From the NCBI RefSeq assembly GCF_900141745.1, contig NZ_FSRM01000002.1, positions 1,054,001-1,118,000 of the forward strand: a stretch of DNA of 64,000 nt. The letters are read 5' to 3'. The position numbers and the translations under genes are program-made. This document shows, piece by piece, positions 44,162-52,777 of the stretch. Each line of letters opens with the position of its first letter. Positions within the stretch are counted from its first letter, which is position 1. Source of the DNA: Paraburkholderia phenazinium. Its GTDB lineage: Bacteria > Pseudomonadota > Gammaproteobacteria > Burkholderiales > Burkholderiaceae. The notes below the pieces were generated by a model that was given only the letters and a program-made list of their open reading frames with translations, was not told where the DNA came from and did not search any database.

Positions 44162-44541
44162 CCGGCAGAATATCAAATACGCATATTGTTAAATCGAAGT
44201 AGGCATTTCCTGATTTGCAGTAAGGATATCCCGAATCATATTTCCGCTTATATGAAGATTTCCCAATTTAACTCGTAAAATTCGCCATATTGCATATTAT
44301 TGGCTTAAGAGTTGTACTGGTTCGTCGTAAACATGATCGTGGAGTCAGGGCCTGCCAGAGGGCTTGGCATATGGGATCGACCGGGTAGGGCCATTTTGCA
44401 TTGCAGCCTTCCCGATAGGCAATTGGGATATACGGTAAAAAATACCGAAATCATTGATTCGATTATGTAACAGTTGAATCGATTTTGCCGGTGAACGTAT
44501 GTTTTATAGAAACAGTTTCATCTTGATGGGGAATCAGCAGC
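44162..44541. other. AT-rich intergenic stretch without a gene
   Basis: About 380 bases with clearly lower GC than the surroundings. A small inverted repeat CGGTA-aaaaa-TACCG lies at 44433-44447. No reading frame with coding character on either strand. Probably a promoter region for the next gene and possibly an RNA gene; nothing specific can be named. Confidence 0.4.
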
Positions 44542-44886
44542 ATGCAAGACAGACGAGAGATCGATCCAGCTTCGCCCGGAGATAACGGGCTGGTCGAGCC
44601 CACGCAGGGGCAGCAAGGCGACGACGAGTTGATTGATCTGCTTGCCACCTTGTCCAAAACCAACGGCAACGCGGTGATCCAGCAAGGCGCACGGATTGCG
44701 GTGATCGGCGAATTGCTGGCGGCGTTGCTGAGTCACCTGCCCCAAACGATGCGTAACGAAGTCGACAAGTCATTCCGTGACAGGGTCGAATTCCTGTTGT
44801 CGCTGGCCGACGATAGCCGTTTGCCGGAACAGTATCAGTCGGCGCTGCTCACCGAAGTCAATCGCTACCTGTATGCAAGTAAATAG
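44542..44886 (+). CDS. Hypothetical soluble protein
   Basis: A 114-residue acidic protein, helical after a disordered first 25 residues (QDRREIDPASPGDNG). The core has DELIDLLATLSKTNGNAV, LLAALLSHLPQTMRNEV and LPEQYQSALLTEVNRYL. Codon use matches neighbouring genes, in contrast to the AT-rich region before it. No family recognised, and it stands alone. Confidence 0.6.
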   Translation: MQDRREIDPASPGDNGLVEPTQGQQGDDELIDLLATLSKTNGNAVIQQGARIAVIGELLAALLSHLPQTMRNEVDKSFRDRVEFLLSLADDSRLPEQYQSALLTEVNRYLYASK

Positions 44887-45137
44887 CGTGCAGCGTCCAG
44901 CTGCATGGCTTTCTCATCTCCCGTCTAATTGACACTCCCCTCGAAGCTTCTGCGTGCGCGTTAGGCGATATGGCACGGCGCTCCCCCGCGCAAAGCTTGC
45001 GTGGAGTGTGCCGACTGAAGACTCGAAGATTCCGTGTTTTCCTCGACGAATGGGGCGACACCGCGCGCAAGTGCAAGTTCGCCGATCCGTTTCCAGAGTG
45101 GTCACACTGAAGAGGAACAGGTTGATATCCTGTGCGG

Positions 45138-45728
45138 ATGACCGCACCCTTCCCCAATCTGCACCTCCCTGCGACGGCGCGCCTCCAGCTCCGTCCGCTC
45201 GACGTTTCCGACGCGCAGCGCATCTTTGAAATCTGGTCCGATCCGGAAGTGATGCGCTTCTACGACGTGGCGCCGCTGACCCGCTTCGAACAGGCCGAGC
45301 ACGTGGTGGCGAGGCTCATGCAGGACACGGCTGAACAAACGGGCATCCGCTGGGCGATCGTGTCCACGAACGACGGATGCGTCATCGGGACCTGCGGATT
45401 CCGGCTCAACTTCGCGTTCCGATCGGCAAGTCTCGGCTTCGAACTGGAGCGCCGGTACTGGCGTCAGGGCTTGATGCGCGAAGCGCTCGATGCCGCAATC
45501 ACCTACGCCTACGATCAGCTCGCGATGAACCGCGTCCAGGCGACAACGGACCTGGACAATCACGCGTCAGCGGGGCTGCTGGCAAGCCTGGGGTTTGTCG
45601 AAGAAGGCGTAATGCGGCAATGGGGCTACTGGAAAGACGCGTTTCACGACGTGCGTCTGCTGTCGCTGATCAAGTCGGATCGTCGCGAGTGCTGCCAGTC
45701 GGCGCAGACCTCTACCAACGGCCGGTGA
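45138..45728 (+). CDS. GNAT-family N-acetyltransferase (RimJ/RimL type)
   Basis: A 196-residue acetyl-CoA-dependent acetyltransferase. TARLQLRPLDVSDAQRIFE is the typical first motif; GFELERRYWRQGLMREAL is the acetyl-CoA binding region (motif A) and NHASAGLLASLGFVEEG motif B. It would acetylate a protein N-terminus, an amino group of a small metabolite or an antibiotic; the RimJ/L-like N-terminus is not decisive. GTG 45132 two codons earlier is an alternative start. The gene stands alone. Confidence 0.88.
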   Translation: MTAPFPNLHLPATARLQLRPLDVSDAQRIFEIWSDPEVMRFYDVAPLTRFEQAEHVVARLMQDTAEQTGIRWAIVSTNDGCVIGTCGFRLNFAFRSASLGFELERRYWRQGLMREALDAAITYAYDQLAMNRVQATTDLDNHASAGLLASLGFVEEGVMRQWGYWKDAFHDVRLLSLIKSDRRECCQSAQTSTNGR

Positions 45729-45860
45729 CCGGCTAACCGCTCAGCCGCCTGAGCGGGCCAGCACATAGGCTTGCGGGACCTATAAACCCCGGCTCGCGCC
45801 AAAAAACACATTATTTTCTGCCCGCCACAATATTCCCGCTCCCAAGTCGTCTACAGACGT

Positions 45861-46439
45861 ATGGAAACGCCGCCGCCCCCGGACCCGATGCTCGAACGAG
45901 ACAACGACCTCACTGCAACCATTTTGCGTGAGCGTACGCGGCTTGGGCATTTCATCCGGCGCCGGGTGCGTGATCCGAGCGACGCGGAAGACATCTTGCA
46001 GGACGTCTTTCATGAGTTCGTGCAGGCCTACCGGCTGCCCGCGCCGATCGAACAGGCCAGCGCCTGGCTGTTCCGCGTGGCGCGCAACCGCATCATCGAC
46101 GTGTTTCGCAAGAGGCGGGAACTGCCGTTGGTCGAAGCCACCGCAGAGCCGGATGACGAAAGCGAATACCGGCTCGACCTTGCGCTGCCGTCACAGGATG
46201 CCGGCCCGGAGGCGGCCTATGCGCGGTCGGTGCTGCTCGATGCGCTACAAGCCGCGCTCGACGAACTGCCGGCCAATCAGCGCGACGTTTTTGTCGCGCA
46301 CGAGCTCGAAGGGCGCAGCTTCAAGGAACTGGCTGGCGAGAGCGGCGTCAGCGTGAACACGCTGCTCGCACGCAAGCGTTATGCGGTGCTGCATCTGCGT
46401 GCCAGCCTGCAAGCCGTGTATGACGAACTGGAAATTTAA
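45861..46439 (+). CDS. ECF-type RNA polymerase sigma factor
   Basis: A 192-residue group 4 sigma factor with region 2 (RDPSDAEDILQDVFHEFVQAYR, around residue 37-58; ASAWLFRVARNRIIDVFRKR as -10 binding helix) and region 4 (LPANQRDVFVAHELEGRSF, around 135-153, then SVNTLLARKRYAV). A second ATG nine codons in is possible. The next gene, 11 bases downstream, codes for a small membrane protein rather than a recognisable zinc anti-sigma factor; a ferredoxin gene overlaps after that. The regulated genes are not known. Confidence 0.92.
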   Translation: METPPPPDPMLERDNDLTATILRERTRLGHFIRRRVRDPSDAEDILQDVFHEFVQAYRLPAPIEQASAWLFRVARNRIIDVFRKRRELPLVEATAEPDDESEYRLDLALPSQDAGPEAAYARSVLLDALQAALDELPANQRDVFVAHELEGRSFKELAGESGVSVNTLLARKRYAVLHLRASLQAVYDELEI

Positions 46440-46450
46440 AGGAGCAGGTG

Positions 46451-46780
46451 ATGAGATTCAAAGTGAGATGCTTCGGCAAAGCACTGCTGGCCCTGGTGGC
46501 GATCGCGGTGCTTGGATGGATCGTGATGTCGCTATGGAATTGGGTGATCCCAGCGATATTCGTCGGCGGCCGTTCGATTGATTTTCTGCACGCGATAGGT
46601 TTGCTGGTGCTGAGCCGCATCCTGTTCGGCGGGTTCCGCGGCCGTGGCGGCTGGCACGGCGGTGGACGCGGACATTGGCGCCGCTGGGAGCGCATGACGC
46701 CGGAGGAACGCGAGAATTTTCTCAAGGGCTTCTCGCCCCGGGACCGCAGGGCGCAGTCGCAGGAGGACAACCCATCGTGA
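46451..46780 (+). CDS. Small membrane protein paired with the sigma factor
   Basis: A 109-residue protein with two hydrophobic segments (about 8-35 and 44-60), then a Gly/His/Arg-rich stretch (GGFRGRGGWHGGGRGHW) and the motif MTPEERENFLKGF. AAAGGAG precedes the ATG at 46451. The pairing of this type of protein with an ECF sigma gene recurs in proteobacteria, and the tail resembles metal-sensing periplasmic proteins, so a role in signalling or sigma control is plausible. The stop overlaps the next gene by four bases. Confidence 0.75.
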   Translation: MRFKVRCFGKALLALVAIAVLGWIVMSLWNWVIPAIFVGGRSIDFLHAIGLLVLSRILFGGFRGRGGWHGGGRGHWRRWERMTPEERENFLKGFSPRDRRAQSQEDNPS

Positions 46781-47088
46781 GCAAGACATCGACAGCTGCC
46801 GCCTGCAAGCAGGCACCGGGCGTGATTGCGCCGGTGGTCGACTTCAGGCGTTGCGAAGGGAAGGGCGATTGCGCGGTGGTTTGCCCTGAGAACGTGTTCG
46901 AGATTCGTAAGATCGACGCTGAAGATTACAATCAGTTAGGTATGTTGAATAAATTCAAGCTGCGGGTGCACGGTCTGAAGGTCGCTTATACGCCGAATGC
47001 GGATGCATGCCGTTCCTGCGGGTTGTGCGTGACGGCTTGCCCGGAGCGGGCTATTACACTGGCGCGGGTGAAGCGACGTGAATTGTGA
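46777..47088 (+). CDS. Ferredoxin with two iron-sulfur cluster motifs
   Basis: A 103-residue bacterial ferredoxin. GTG start at 46777 overlaps the previous stop (GTGA) and follows GGAGG. The second motif C78-C81-C84-C88-P is a standard [4Fe-4S] set; the first, C26-x5-C32-x3-C36-P, lacks one cysteine, as in seven-iron ferredoxins that hold a [3Fe-4S] plus a [4Fe-4S] cluster. Likely an electron carrier for an unidentified partner; its translational coupling to the membrane protein suggests a redox-linked signalling unit. Confidence 0.9.
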   Translation: MSKTSTAAACKQAPGVIAPVVDFRRCEGKGDCAVVCPENVFEIRKIDAEDYNQLGMLNKFKLRVHGLKVAYTPNADACRSCGLCVTACPERAITLARVKRREL

Positions 47089-47169
47089 CATTCGCAACCT
47101 GCACCGCCCGCCAGCGTCCCCGCACGACAAACGCTATGCTATGCGTTTCGCCCAACCGAGGACCGCTCG

Positions 47170-47886
47170 ATGACACATTCACCAGGATCCATGATTACCT
47201 TCCGCCGTCCCGATGGAAAGGATGTTGAAGGTTATCTCGCCAAGCCGCAGAACCCCGTAGGTGCTCCCGCCATTGTTGTGATTCAGGAATGGTGGGGCTT
47301 GAACGACCAGATTCGCGGCGTGGCCGACCGCCTTGCGCAAGCCGGCTATCTGGCGCTCGTTCCCGATCTCTACCGCGGCAAGATGACGGTCGAGAAGGAA
47401 GAAGCGCACCATTTGATGAGCGGCCTCGACTTCGGCGACGCCGCTTCCCAGGATATTCGCGGCGCCGTTGAATACCTGAAGCAACACGCGGACCGTGTGG
47501 CCGTCACCGGCTTTTGCATGGGCGGCGCGCTGACGCTGCTGGCGCTCGGCCAGATTCCCGAATTGTCCGCCGGGGTGGTGTGGTACGGCTGCCCGCCGCT
47601 CGACTACATCCAGGCTGACAACATCAAGGTGCCGGTGCAAGCGCACTGGGCTACGCAAGACGCGTTTTTCCCGCCCGATGCGGTCGAGGCGGTCGAAGCC
47701 AAGCTGCGCAACGCGAAAGTGGATCTCGAGTCGTACCACTACCAGGCCCACCACGCGTTTGCCAACGAGACGGCGGTCGGACCCGGCCGTATCGCGGAGA
47801 CCCAGTACGATCCGGTCTGGGCTCAACTGGCCTGGGACCGCGCTCTGACTTTCTTTGGCCGCACGCTATGGCCGCAGAAGGCTTAA
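47170..47886 (+). CDS. Dienelactone hydrolase family protein
   Basis: A 238-residue alpha/beta hydrolase with a cysteine nucleophile: C116 in GFCMGG, D164 in ATQDAFFPP and H195 in YQAHHAF make the triad, and E40 in VIQEWWGLN is the family-typical glutamate. Carboxymethylenebutenolidases of this group open dienelactones in chlorocatechol degradation, but most genomic copies are general esterases. No aromatic pathway genes are near, so the substrate is unknown. Start at ATG 47170 or the internal one at residue 8. Confidence 0.9.
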   Translation: MTHSPGSMITFRRPDGKDVEGYLAKPQNPVGAPAIVVIQEWWGLNDQIRGVADRLAQAGYLALVPDLYRGKMTVEKEEAHHLMSGLDFGDAASQDIRGAVEYLKQHADRVAVTGFCMGGALTLLALGQIPELSAGVVWYGCPPLDYIQADNIKVPVQAHWATQDAFFPPDAVEAVEAKLRNAKVDLESYHYQAHHAFANETAVGPGRIAETQYDPVWAQLAWDRALTFFGRTLWPQKA

Positions 47887-48263
47887 GCTAGTCCAACTTT
47901 CGGCGGCGGCGAGCCGCATCATTCTTCAGCACGCTCGCCGCAGCATTGAACGCCTTCCGTCCTCCCCCTGTCTCACTGTTGCGCTGACCCGCAATCCGGC
48001 GCATTGCGTCTTCTTGGCGCATAGGCATCCCCGGCAAGAACTGCGGCGCGCCAGACTTCTGCCGGGAATCGTTCGGAAAAAGATTCCCTGCAAAAGCGGC
48101 AAGTGACGACTAACGTACTACGGTACGACCGCGCAGAATCCCCGTTTTCGCATGTGAGCTTCGTTGCCTCGTAACGCAGCGCATACAGCGGCGGTTCTGC
48201 TTCACAACTGCTTGAACGACCGCGGCAGCAGCCAGCGCGGTATCGCAACGTAAGGAGTGAGAG
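47887..48263. other. Intergenic region before 6-phosphogluconate dehydrogenase
   Basis: Some 380 bases without a convincing gene. A weak inverted repeat GGAATC-n11-GATTCC lies near 48065-48090. Promoter of the downstream gene is expected here; I see no other structure. Confidence 0.35.
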
Positions 48264-49307
48264 ATGCAGCTAGGCATGATTGGATTGGGGCGCATGGGCG
48301 CCGACATGGTGCGGCGTCTGACCGCCGGTGGTCAGACCTGCGTGGTCTACGACGTAGCGCCGGCGGCGGTGGAGAAACTCAAGCAGAGTGGCAGCGGCAT
48401 CGAGGGAGCCTCGTCCCTCGAAGATCTGGTCAAGCAACTGGCGAAGCCACGCGCCGTCTGGTTGATGGTGCCGGCCGCGGTGGTCGATTCGACGCTGGCG
48501 AAACTGACGCCCTTGCTCGAGCCGGGCGACATCGTGATCGACGGCGGCAACTCGTTCTATCACGACGACATTCGCCGCGGCAATGAACTCGGTAGCAAGA
48601 AGCTTCACTATGTGGACGTCGGAACGAGCGGCGGCGTGTTCGGCCGCGAACGCGGCTATTGCCTGATGATCGGTGGCGAGACGCCGATCGTCGAACATCT
48701 CGCGCCGATTTTCTCGACGCTGGCGCCGGGACCGGGCGCGGCCGTCCCGACACCGGGACGTCCCAAGGACGCGGGTACGGCGGATCAGGGCTATCTGCAT
48801 TGTGGGCCGCAAGGCGCCGGCCACTTCGTCAAGATGGTTCACAACGGCATCGAATACGGGATCATGGCGGCTTACGCGGAGGGCTTGAACATCCTCCACA
48901 ACGCAAACGCCGGCAAAAAGACTGCGGAAATCGATGCGGAAACTTCGCCGCTGCACGGCCCGGAGTTCTATCAGTACGACCTGAATTTGCCGGAAATCAC
49001 GGAGGTCTGGCGCCGCGGCAGCGTGATCGGCTCATGGTTGCTCGATCTGACCGCTGCATCGCTGGTCGGCGACGCAGGCCTTGAACAGTACTCTGGGCGC
49101 GTGTCGGACTCGGGCGAGGGGCGTTGGACCGTTAACGCGGCGATCGACGAAGGCGTGCCGGTGCCCGTGCTGAGCGCGGCCCTGTTCGCCCGCTTCAGTT
49201 CGCGCGGCGAGGCGGATTTTGCTAACCGTGTGCTGTCGGCAATGCGGCACGATTTCGGCGGCCATATGGAAAAGGCAGCCGCCAAGACCGGCAAGCCGAT
49301 CGCGTAA
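48264..49307 (+). CDS. gnd: 6-phosphogluconate dehydrogenase, decarboxylating (short type)
   Basis: A 347-residue enzyme converting 6-phosphogluconate to ribulose 5-phosphate with NAD(P)H and CO2. The Rossmann motif is GMIGLGRMGADM at 4-15; DVGTSGGVFG, GHFVKMVHNGIEYGIM (catalytic Lys and His/Asn) and SSRGEADFANRVLSAMR follow. The length and the RR pattern in the nucleotide loop (VYDVAPAAV) place it with the short, often NAD-preferring GndA-like enzymes. AAGGAG lies eight bases before the ATG. Confidence 0.92.
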   Translation: MQLGMIGLGRMGADMVRRLTAGGQTCVVYDVAPAAVEKLKQSGSGIEGASSLEDLVKQLAKPRAVWLMVPAAVVDSTLAKLTPLLEPGDIVIDGGNSFYHDDIRRGNELGSKKLHYVDVGTSGGVFGRERGYCLMIGGETPIVEHLAPIFSTLAPGPGAAVPTPGRPKDAGTADQGYLHCGPQGAGHFVKMVHNGIEYGIMAAYAEGLNILHNANAGKKTAEIDAETSPLHGPEFYQYDLNLPEITEVWRRGSVIGSWLLDLTAASLVGDAGLEQYSGRVSDSGEGRWTVNAAIDEGVPVPVLSAALFARFSSRGEADFANRVLSAMRHDFGGHMEKAAAKTGKPIA

Positions 49308-49425
49308 GAAACCGGCGCCCGCCGCGAGGCCAGCAGGCCTGCGCGGCGGCGCCGACGGGTCGGTCGCGTTTTGCAGGATACAATTCGGCAGCGCCCAAAT
49401 TGTCCCAAACCGACCTGATCCATTC

Positions 49426-50472
49426 ATGCTGAATCCTACCCGGACCTATCTCCTGGGTCCGCTGCTAAAGGGCGTTTCTCGCTCCTTTTACCTCACGCTG
49501 CGTATCTTGCCTGCTGGAATGCGCGACCCAATCGGCCTCGCGTATCTGCTCGCGCGCGCCGCCGATACGATCGCGGACACCTCGCTGATTCCGCCGGAGC
49601 AACGTCTGGAGCTGCTGCTGTCGCTGCGTGCTCAGGTCAACGGCGCGGCTGACGAAGGCACGTTTTTGCAGCGGATGTCCGTCGAAGTGGCGGGCCAGCA
49701 GACGCAATCGGATGAGAAGGTGTTGCTCGAATCGCTCGGACCGGCGCTCGCCATTCTGTCGCAGTTGAACGAGTCGGATCGCGCGGCCGTACGCGAGATT
49801 GTCTCGACGCTAACGGAAGGCATGGAGTTCGACCTGCGCACGTTCCCGGACGAGCGTTCCGGCCAGATTGTCGCGCTTGAGCATGTCTCGGAGCTGGATC
49901 GTTACACCTATCTGGTCGCGGGCTGCGTGGGCGAGTTCTGGACCCGGATGACATACGCGCACCTGCCGGGGACGCTTAAAGCCGAGCCCGAAACGATGCT
50001 CGCACGCGGAGTCCGGTTTGGCAAAGCGCTGCAGATGACCAACGTGCTGCGCGATTGCGGCAAGGATCTGCGGATCGGCCGCTGCTACCTTCCCACCGAA
50101 ATGCTGGATCGCTTCGGCCTCGCGCCGCAGGACCTGCTGGAGCCCGGCAATTCGGTCCGCGCGCAACCGTTGCTATTCGAACTCGTGCGGATGTCGTTGG
50201 CACACTTCCGCGAGGCCGTCGACTACACGCTGGCGATCCCGCGCCTGTCCATTCGCTTGCGCCTGGCGTGTCTGTGGCCGGTGCTGATCGGTCTGGAGAC
50301 GTTGCTCCTGCTGGTTCAAAACGAGGCGTGGCTCGATCCGGCGAAGGTCTCCAAGATCCAGCGCAGCAAGGTGTATGAGGTGATCGGATATTCGACGGCG
50401 CTAGCGGCCTCGAATAGCGCGCTGCGCCGCTGGACTGGGAGCCTGATTGAGCGGATCGAGGCGCGCCTGTAA
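49426..50472 (+). CDS. Squalene/phytoene synthase family protein, squalene synthase-like
   Basis: A 348-residue trans-isoprenyl condensing enzyme. Two aspartate-rich motifs bind the diphosphates through magnesium: D47-T-I-A-D51 and D210-C-G-K-D214 in NVLRDCGKDL. SRSFYLTLRILP and YLVAGCVGEFWTRM look more like one-step squalene synthases than like HpnC/HpnD or phytoene synthases. It would join two farnesyl diphosphates for hopanoid production. The ATG at 49426 is chosen; the frame is open upstream into the gnd 3' end. No hpn gene is adjacent. Confidence 0.85.
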   Translation: MLNPTRTYLLGPLLKGVSRSFYLTLRILPAGMRDPIGLAYLLARAADTIADTSLIPPEQRLELLLSLRAQVNGAADEGTFLQRMSVEVAGQQTQSDEKVLLESLGPALAILSQLNESDRAAVREIVSTLTEGMEFDLRTFPDERSGQIVALEHVSELDRYTYLVAGCVGEFWTRMTYAHLPGTLKAEPETMLARGVRFGKALQMTNVLRDCGKDLRIGRCYLPTEMLDRFGLAPQDLLEPGNSVRAQPLLFELVRMSLAHFREAVDYTLAIPRLSIRLRLACLWPVLIGLETLLLLVQNEAWLDPAKVSKIQRSKVYEVIGYSTALAASNSALRRWTGSLIERIEARL

Positions 50473-50587
50473 AGCTGACAAGGCCAAACCGGCCTTTGCA
50501 GAAAATCACGTTTTCCGGTCAAGCGTGCGCGCTCGCGCGGTGGCATGATATCGACCTCACGTCCCCTTCCATACGCCTGCGCCGAAC

Positions 50588-51889
50588 ATGTCGAACCTGA
50601 TCGTTCATGGCGGTCTCCCGCTCCGCGGCGAGATCGAGCCATCCGCCAACAAAAATGCCGTCCTGCCGATCCTCTGCGCCACGCTGCTGACCAATCAGCC
50701 CTTGCGTCTGATCGGCGTCCCCGAGATTACCGACGTCAAGAAGATCCTCGAGATTTTCCGCACGCTCGGCAGCGAAGTGTCGATGGATTTCCAGACCGGC
50801 ATTCTCGAGCTGCATCATCACGCCACCACGTTCGATCCTGTTACGCACAAGCTGCCGGAGGAGATGCGTTCGTCGATCATGCTCGTGCCGCCCTTGCTGG
50901 CCCGTTTCGGCGTGGCGCGTCTCGAGAACGACGTGAAGGGTTGTACGCTCGGCGTGCGCGAGATCGATCCGCACGTCGAGGTGTTCGAGCGCTTCGGCGC
51001 GCGGGTGACGCGCACGGCCGAGTCGCTGATCGTGCGTGCCGACTCGCAGATGAGCGCGAATCACCACTGGCTGGATTACGCGTCGGTCACCACCACCGAG
51101 AACTTCGTGCTGTGCGCTGCGTCGGCAAGCGGCACGTCGACGCTCGTGAATGCCGCGTCCGAGCCGCACGTGCAGGAGTTTTGCCGTTTCCTCGCAATGC
51201 TGGGCGTCGAGATTGACGGCATCGGCACATCGCGCCTGAGCGTTTCGGGCGGCGGCAAACTGGGCGGCGGCGAATTCCGCTTCAGCGAGGATTTCCACGA
51301 AATTGCCACGTTTCTTGCACTGGGCGCGATCACCGGCGGCGACATCGTAGTCAGGAATACCGCGCCCGAGCAGTTTCCGCTGATCGACCGGACGTTCGCC
51401 AAGTTCGGCGTGGACGTGGTCCATCGTGACGGCTGGTCGCGTGCATTCCGTGAGGGTCCGTTGCGGGTGCGTCGGCCGTTCACACAGAACATTCTCACCA
51501 AGGTCGAAGCGGCGCCCTGGCCTTATCTGCCCGTGGATCTGCTGCCCATTTTCATCGCGCTCGGCGTCAAGGCCGAAGGCAGTGCGATGTTCTGGAACAA
51601 GGTCTATGACGGCGCAATGGGCTGGTCCGTCGAGCTTTCCAAGTTCGGCGCACACGTGTTCCTGTCCGACCCGCACCGCCTCATCACGTTTGGTGGCCTG
51701 CCGTTGACGCCGGCCAGGGTCGAAAGTCCGTACATCATTCGTGTCGCCATCGCACTGTTGATGGTCGCGGCGAGTATCGAGGGGCGCTCGGAAATCATGA
51801 ACGCGTTGCCGATTCGGCGCGCGCATCCGCACTTCGTGGAAAACCTGCGCTCGGTAGGCGCAAACGTGGAATGGACCAGCAGCGAATAA
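50588..51889 (+). CDS. UDP-N-acetylglucosamine enolpyruvyl transferase paralogue (MurA-like)
   Basis: A 433-residue EPSP synthase-family protein with the MurA signature residues: K22-N23 in SANKNAVLPIL, active-site C119 in KGCTLGVREID, and the later Asp in YLPVDLLPIF. It transfers enolpyruvate from PEP to UDP-GlcNAc in the first committed step of peptidoglycan synthesis. Many surrounding positions differ from standard MurA, and it is not in the hisG/murA neighbourhood usual for the housekeeping gene, so I regard it as a second paralogue with a possibly altered substrate. Having C119 it should be fosfomycin-sensitive if it is a true MurA. Confidence 0.82.
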   Translation: MSNLIVHGGLPLRGEIEPSANKNAVLPILCATLLTNQPLRLIGVPEITDVKKILEIFRTLGSEVSMDFQTGILELHHHATTFDPVTHKLPEEMRSSIMLVPPLLARFGVARLENDVKGCTLGVREIDPHVEVFERFGARVTRTAESLIVRADSQMSANHHWLDYASVTTTENFVLCAASASGTSTLVNAASEPHVQEFCRFLAMLGVEIDGIGTSRLSVSGGGKLGGGEFRFSEDFHEIATFLALGAITGGDIVVRNTAPEQFPLIDRTFAKFGVDVVHRDGWSRAFREGPLRVRRPFTQNILTKVEAAPWPYLPVDLLPIFIALGVKAEGSAMFWNKVYDGAMGWSVELSKFGAHVFLSDPHRLITFGGLPLTPARVESPYIIRVAIALLMVAASIEGRSEIMNALPIRRAHPHFVENLRSVGANVEWTSSE

Positions 51890-51965
51890 GCATGCCGCTA
51901 CTGCGCTGAGGGCCACTGGCCGACAATCACCGCCGCGTATCGTCACGCCCGGCTCGGCACCGATT

Positions 51966-52520
51966 TCATTGCACGGCGTAGCCCTTTCCCTGCATACAGC
52001 CGGCGTAGGCGCGCCAGTAGCGCGTCATTGGCGGCTCGGGCGGTGGCATTGGCGGCGGCTTAACCTCCGCCGCGGTTTGCGGGTCGCTGGCACCGCCTAA
52101 TTGCGGGACGCCGTTCTTGTCGGTTTTCGGCATCGGTTCGCTCGCCTGCGCCGTGGTGGCCGGCGCGCCGCTGGCCGGCATCGCAGTGGCGGGCATGCCG
52201 GTAGCCGGTGAAGCGCCTGTGGTTGTCGCACTGGCCGACGCGAGGGATGTTCCGCTAGCAGGCAGCGGCGGTTGCGATACCACGCCGCCTCCGCCTATTC
52301 CGGGGGCGCCGGACGCGAGCTTGGGCGGCATTGCAGATTGCGCTTGCCGCGTGATGTTGACGTTGGTTTGACGGCTGGCCATGCCGTAGCACGTGGCGGC
52401 GTCGGCGTTCTGCTGCCAGGGGCTCTGGCTGCGAATCGGATAAACCACCGGCTGCCACGCCGAGGCGGCACCGCTCAGCGTGAGCAGCGTCAGGCCCATG
52501 ATGGGTAGGGTGATTTTCAT
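51966..52520 (-). CDS. Secreted Ala/Pro-rich hypothetical protein
   Basis: A 184-residue protein with signal peptide (MKITLPIMGLTLLTLSGAASA) and an Ala/Ser/Thr/Pro-rich, probably unstructured middle; the last 20 residues (YWRAYAGCMQGKGYAVQ) form a compact motif with one cysteine, and another Cys follows the signal peptide region (DAATCYGMAS), so one disulfide is possible. AGGAGG precedes the ATG at 52520; a start 27 codons upstream is open but unsupported. The function is unknown. Confidence 0.7.
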   Translation of the reverse strand: MKITLPIMGLTLLTLSGAASAWQPVVYPIRSQSPWQQNADAATCYGMASRQTNVNITRQAQSAMPPKLASGAPGIGGGGVVSQPPLPASGTSLASASATTTGASPATGMPATAMPASGAPATTAQASEPMPKTDKNGVPQLGGASDPQTAAEVKPPPMPPPEPPMTRYWRAYAGCMQGKGYAVQ

Positions 52521-52777
52521 CGCGGAGCCTCCTGGTGCGGTCTCGCTGCAATCCGTGTCTGGATCCACTGCCCCAAGGGGCGTGTTGCGACGTGGACCCA
52601 TCCCCCTATGCGGCTCGCGCTCGACCGGCGATAGATTTCAATCGAGCGTAACACCGTGCCCTGACGGCACGCGCTGCGAAATATCGGCTCTGTCGGCCAT
52701 TCTGAAGCTCAATTAGGGCAGGGTGATCCCTCGCGTGGGTAGGGTTCATTGGGACGGCACGGCTGGCCGTTCAGCCC

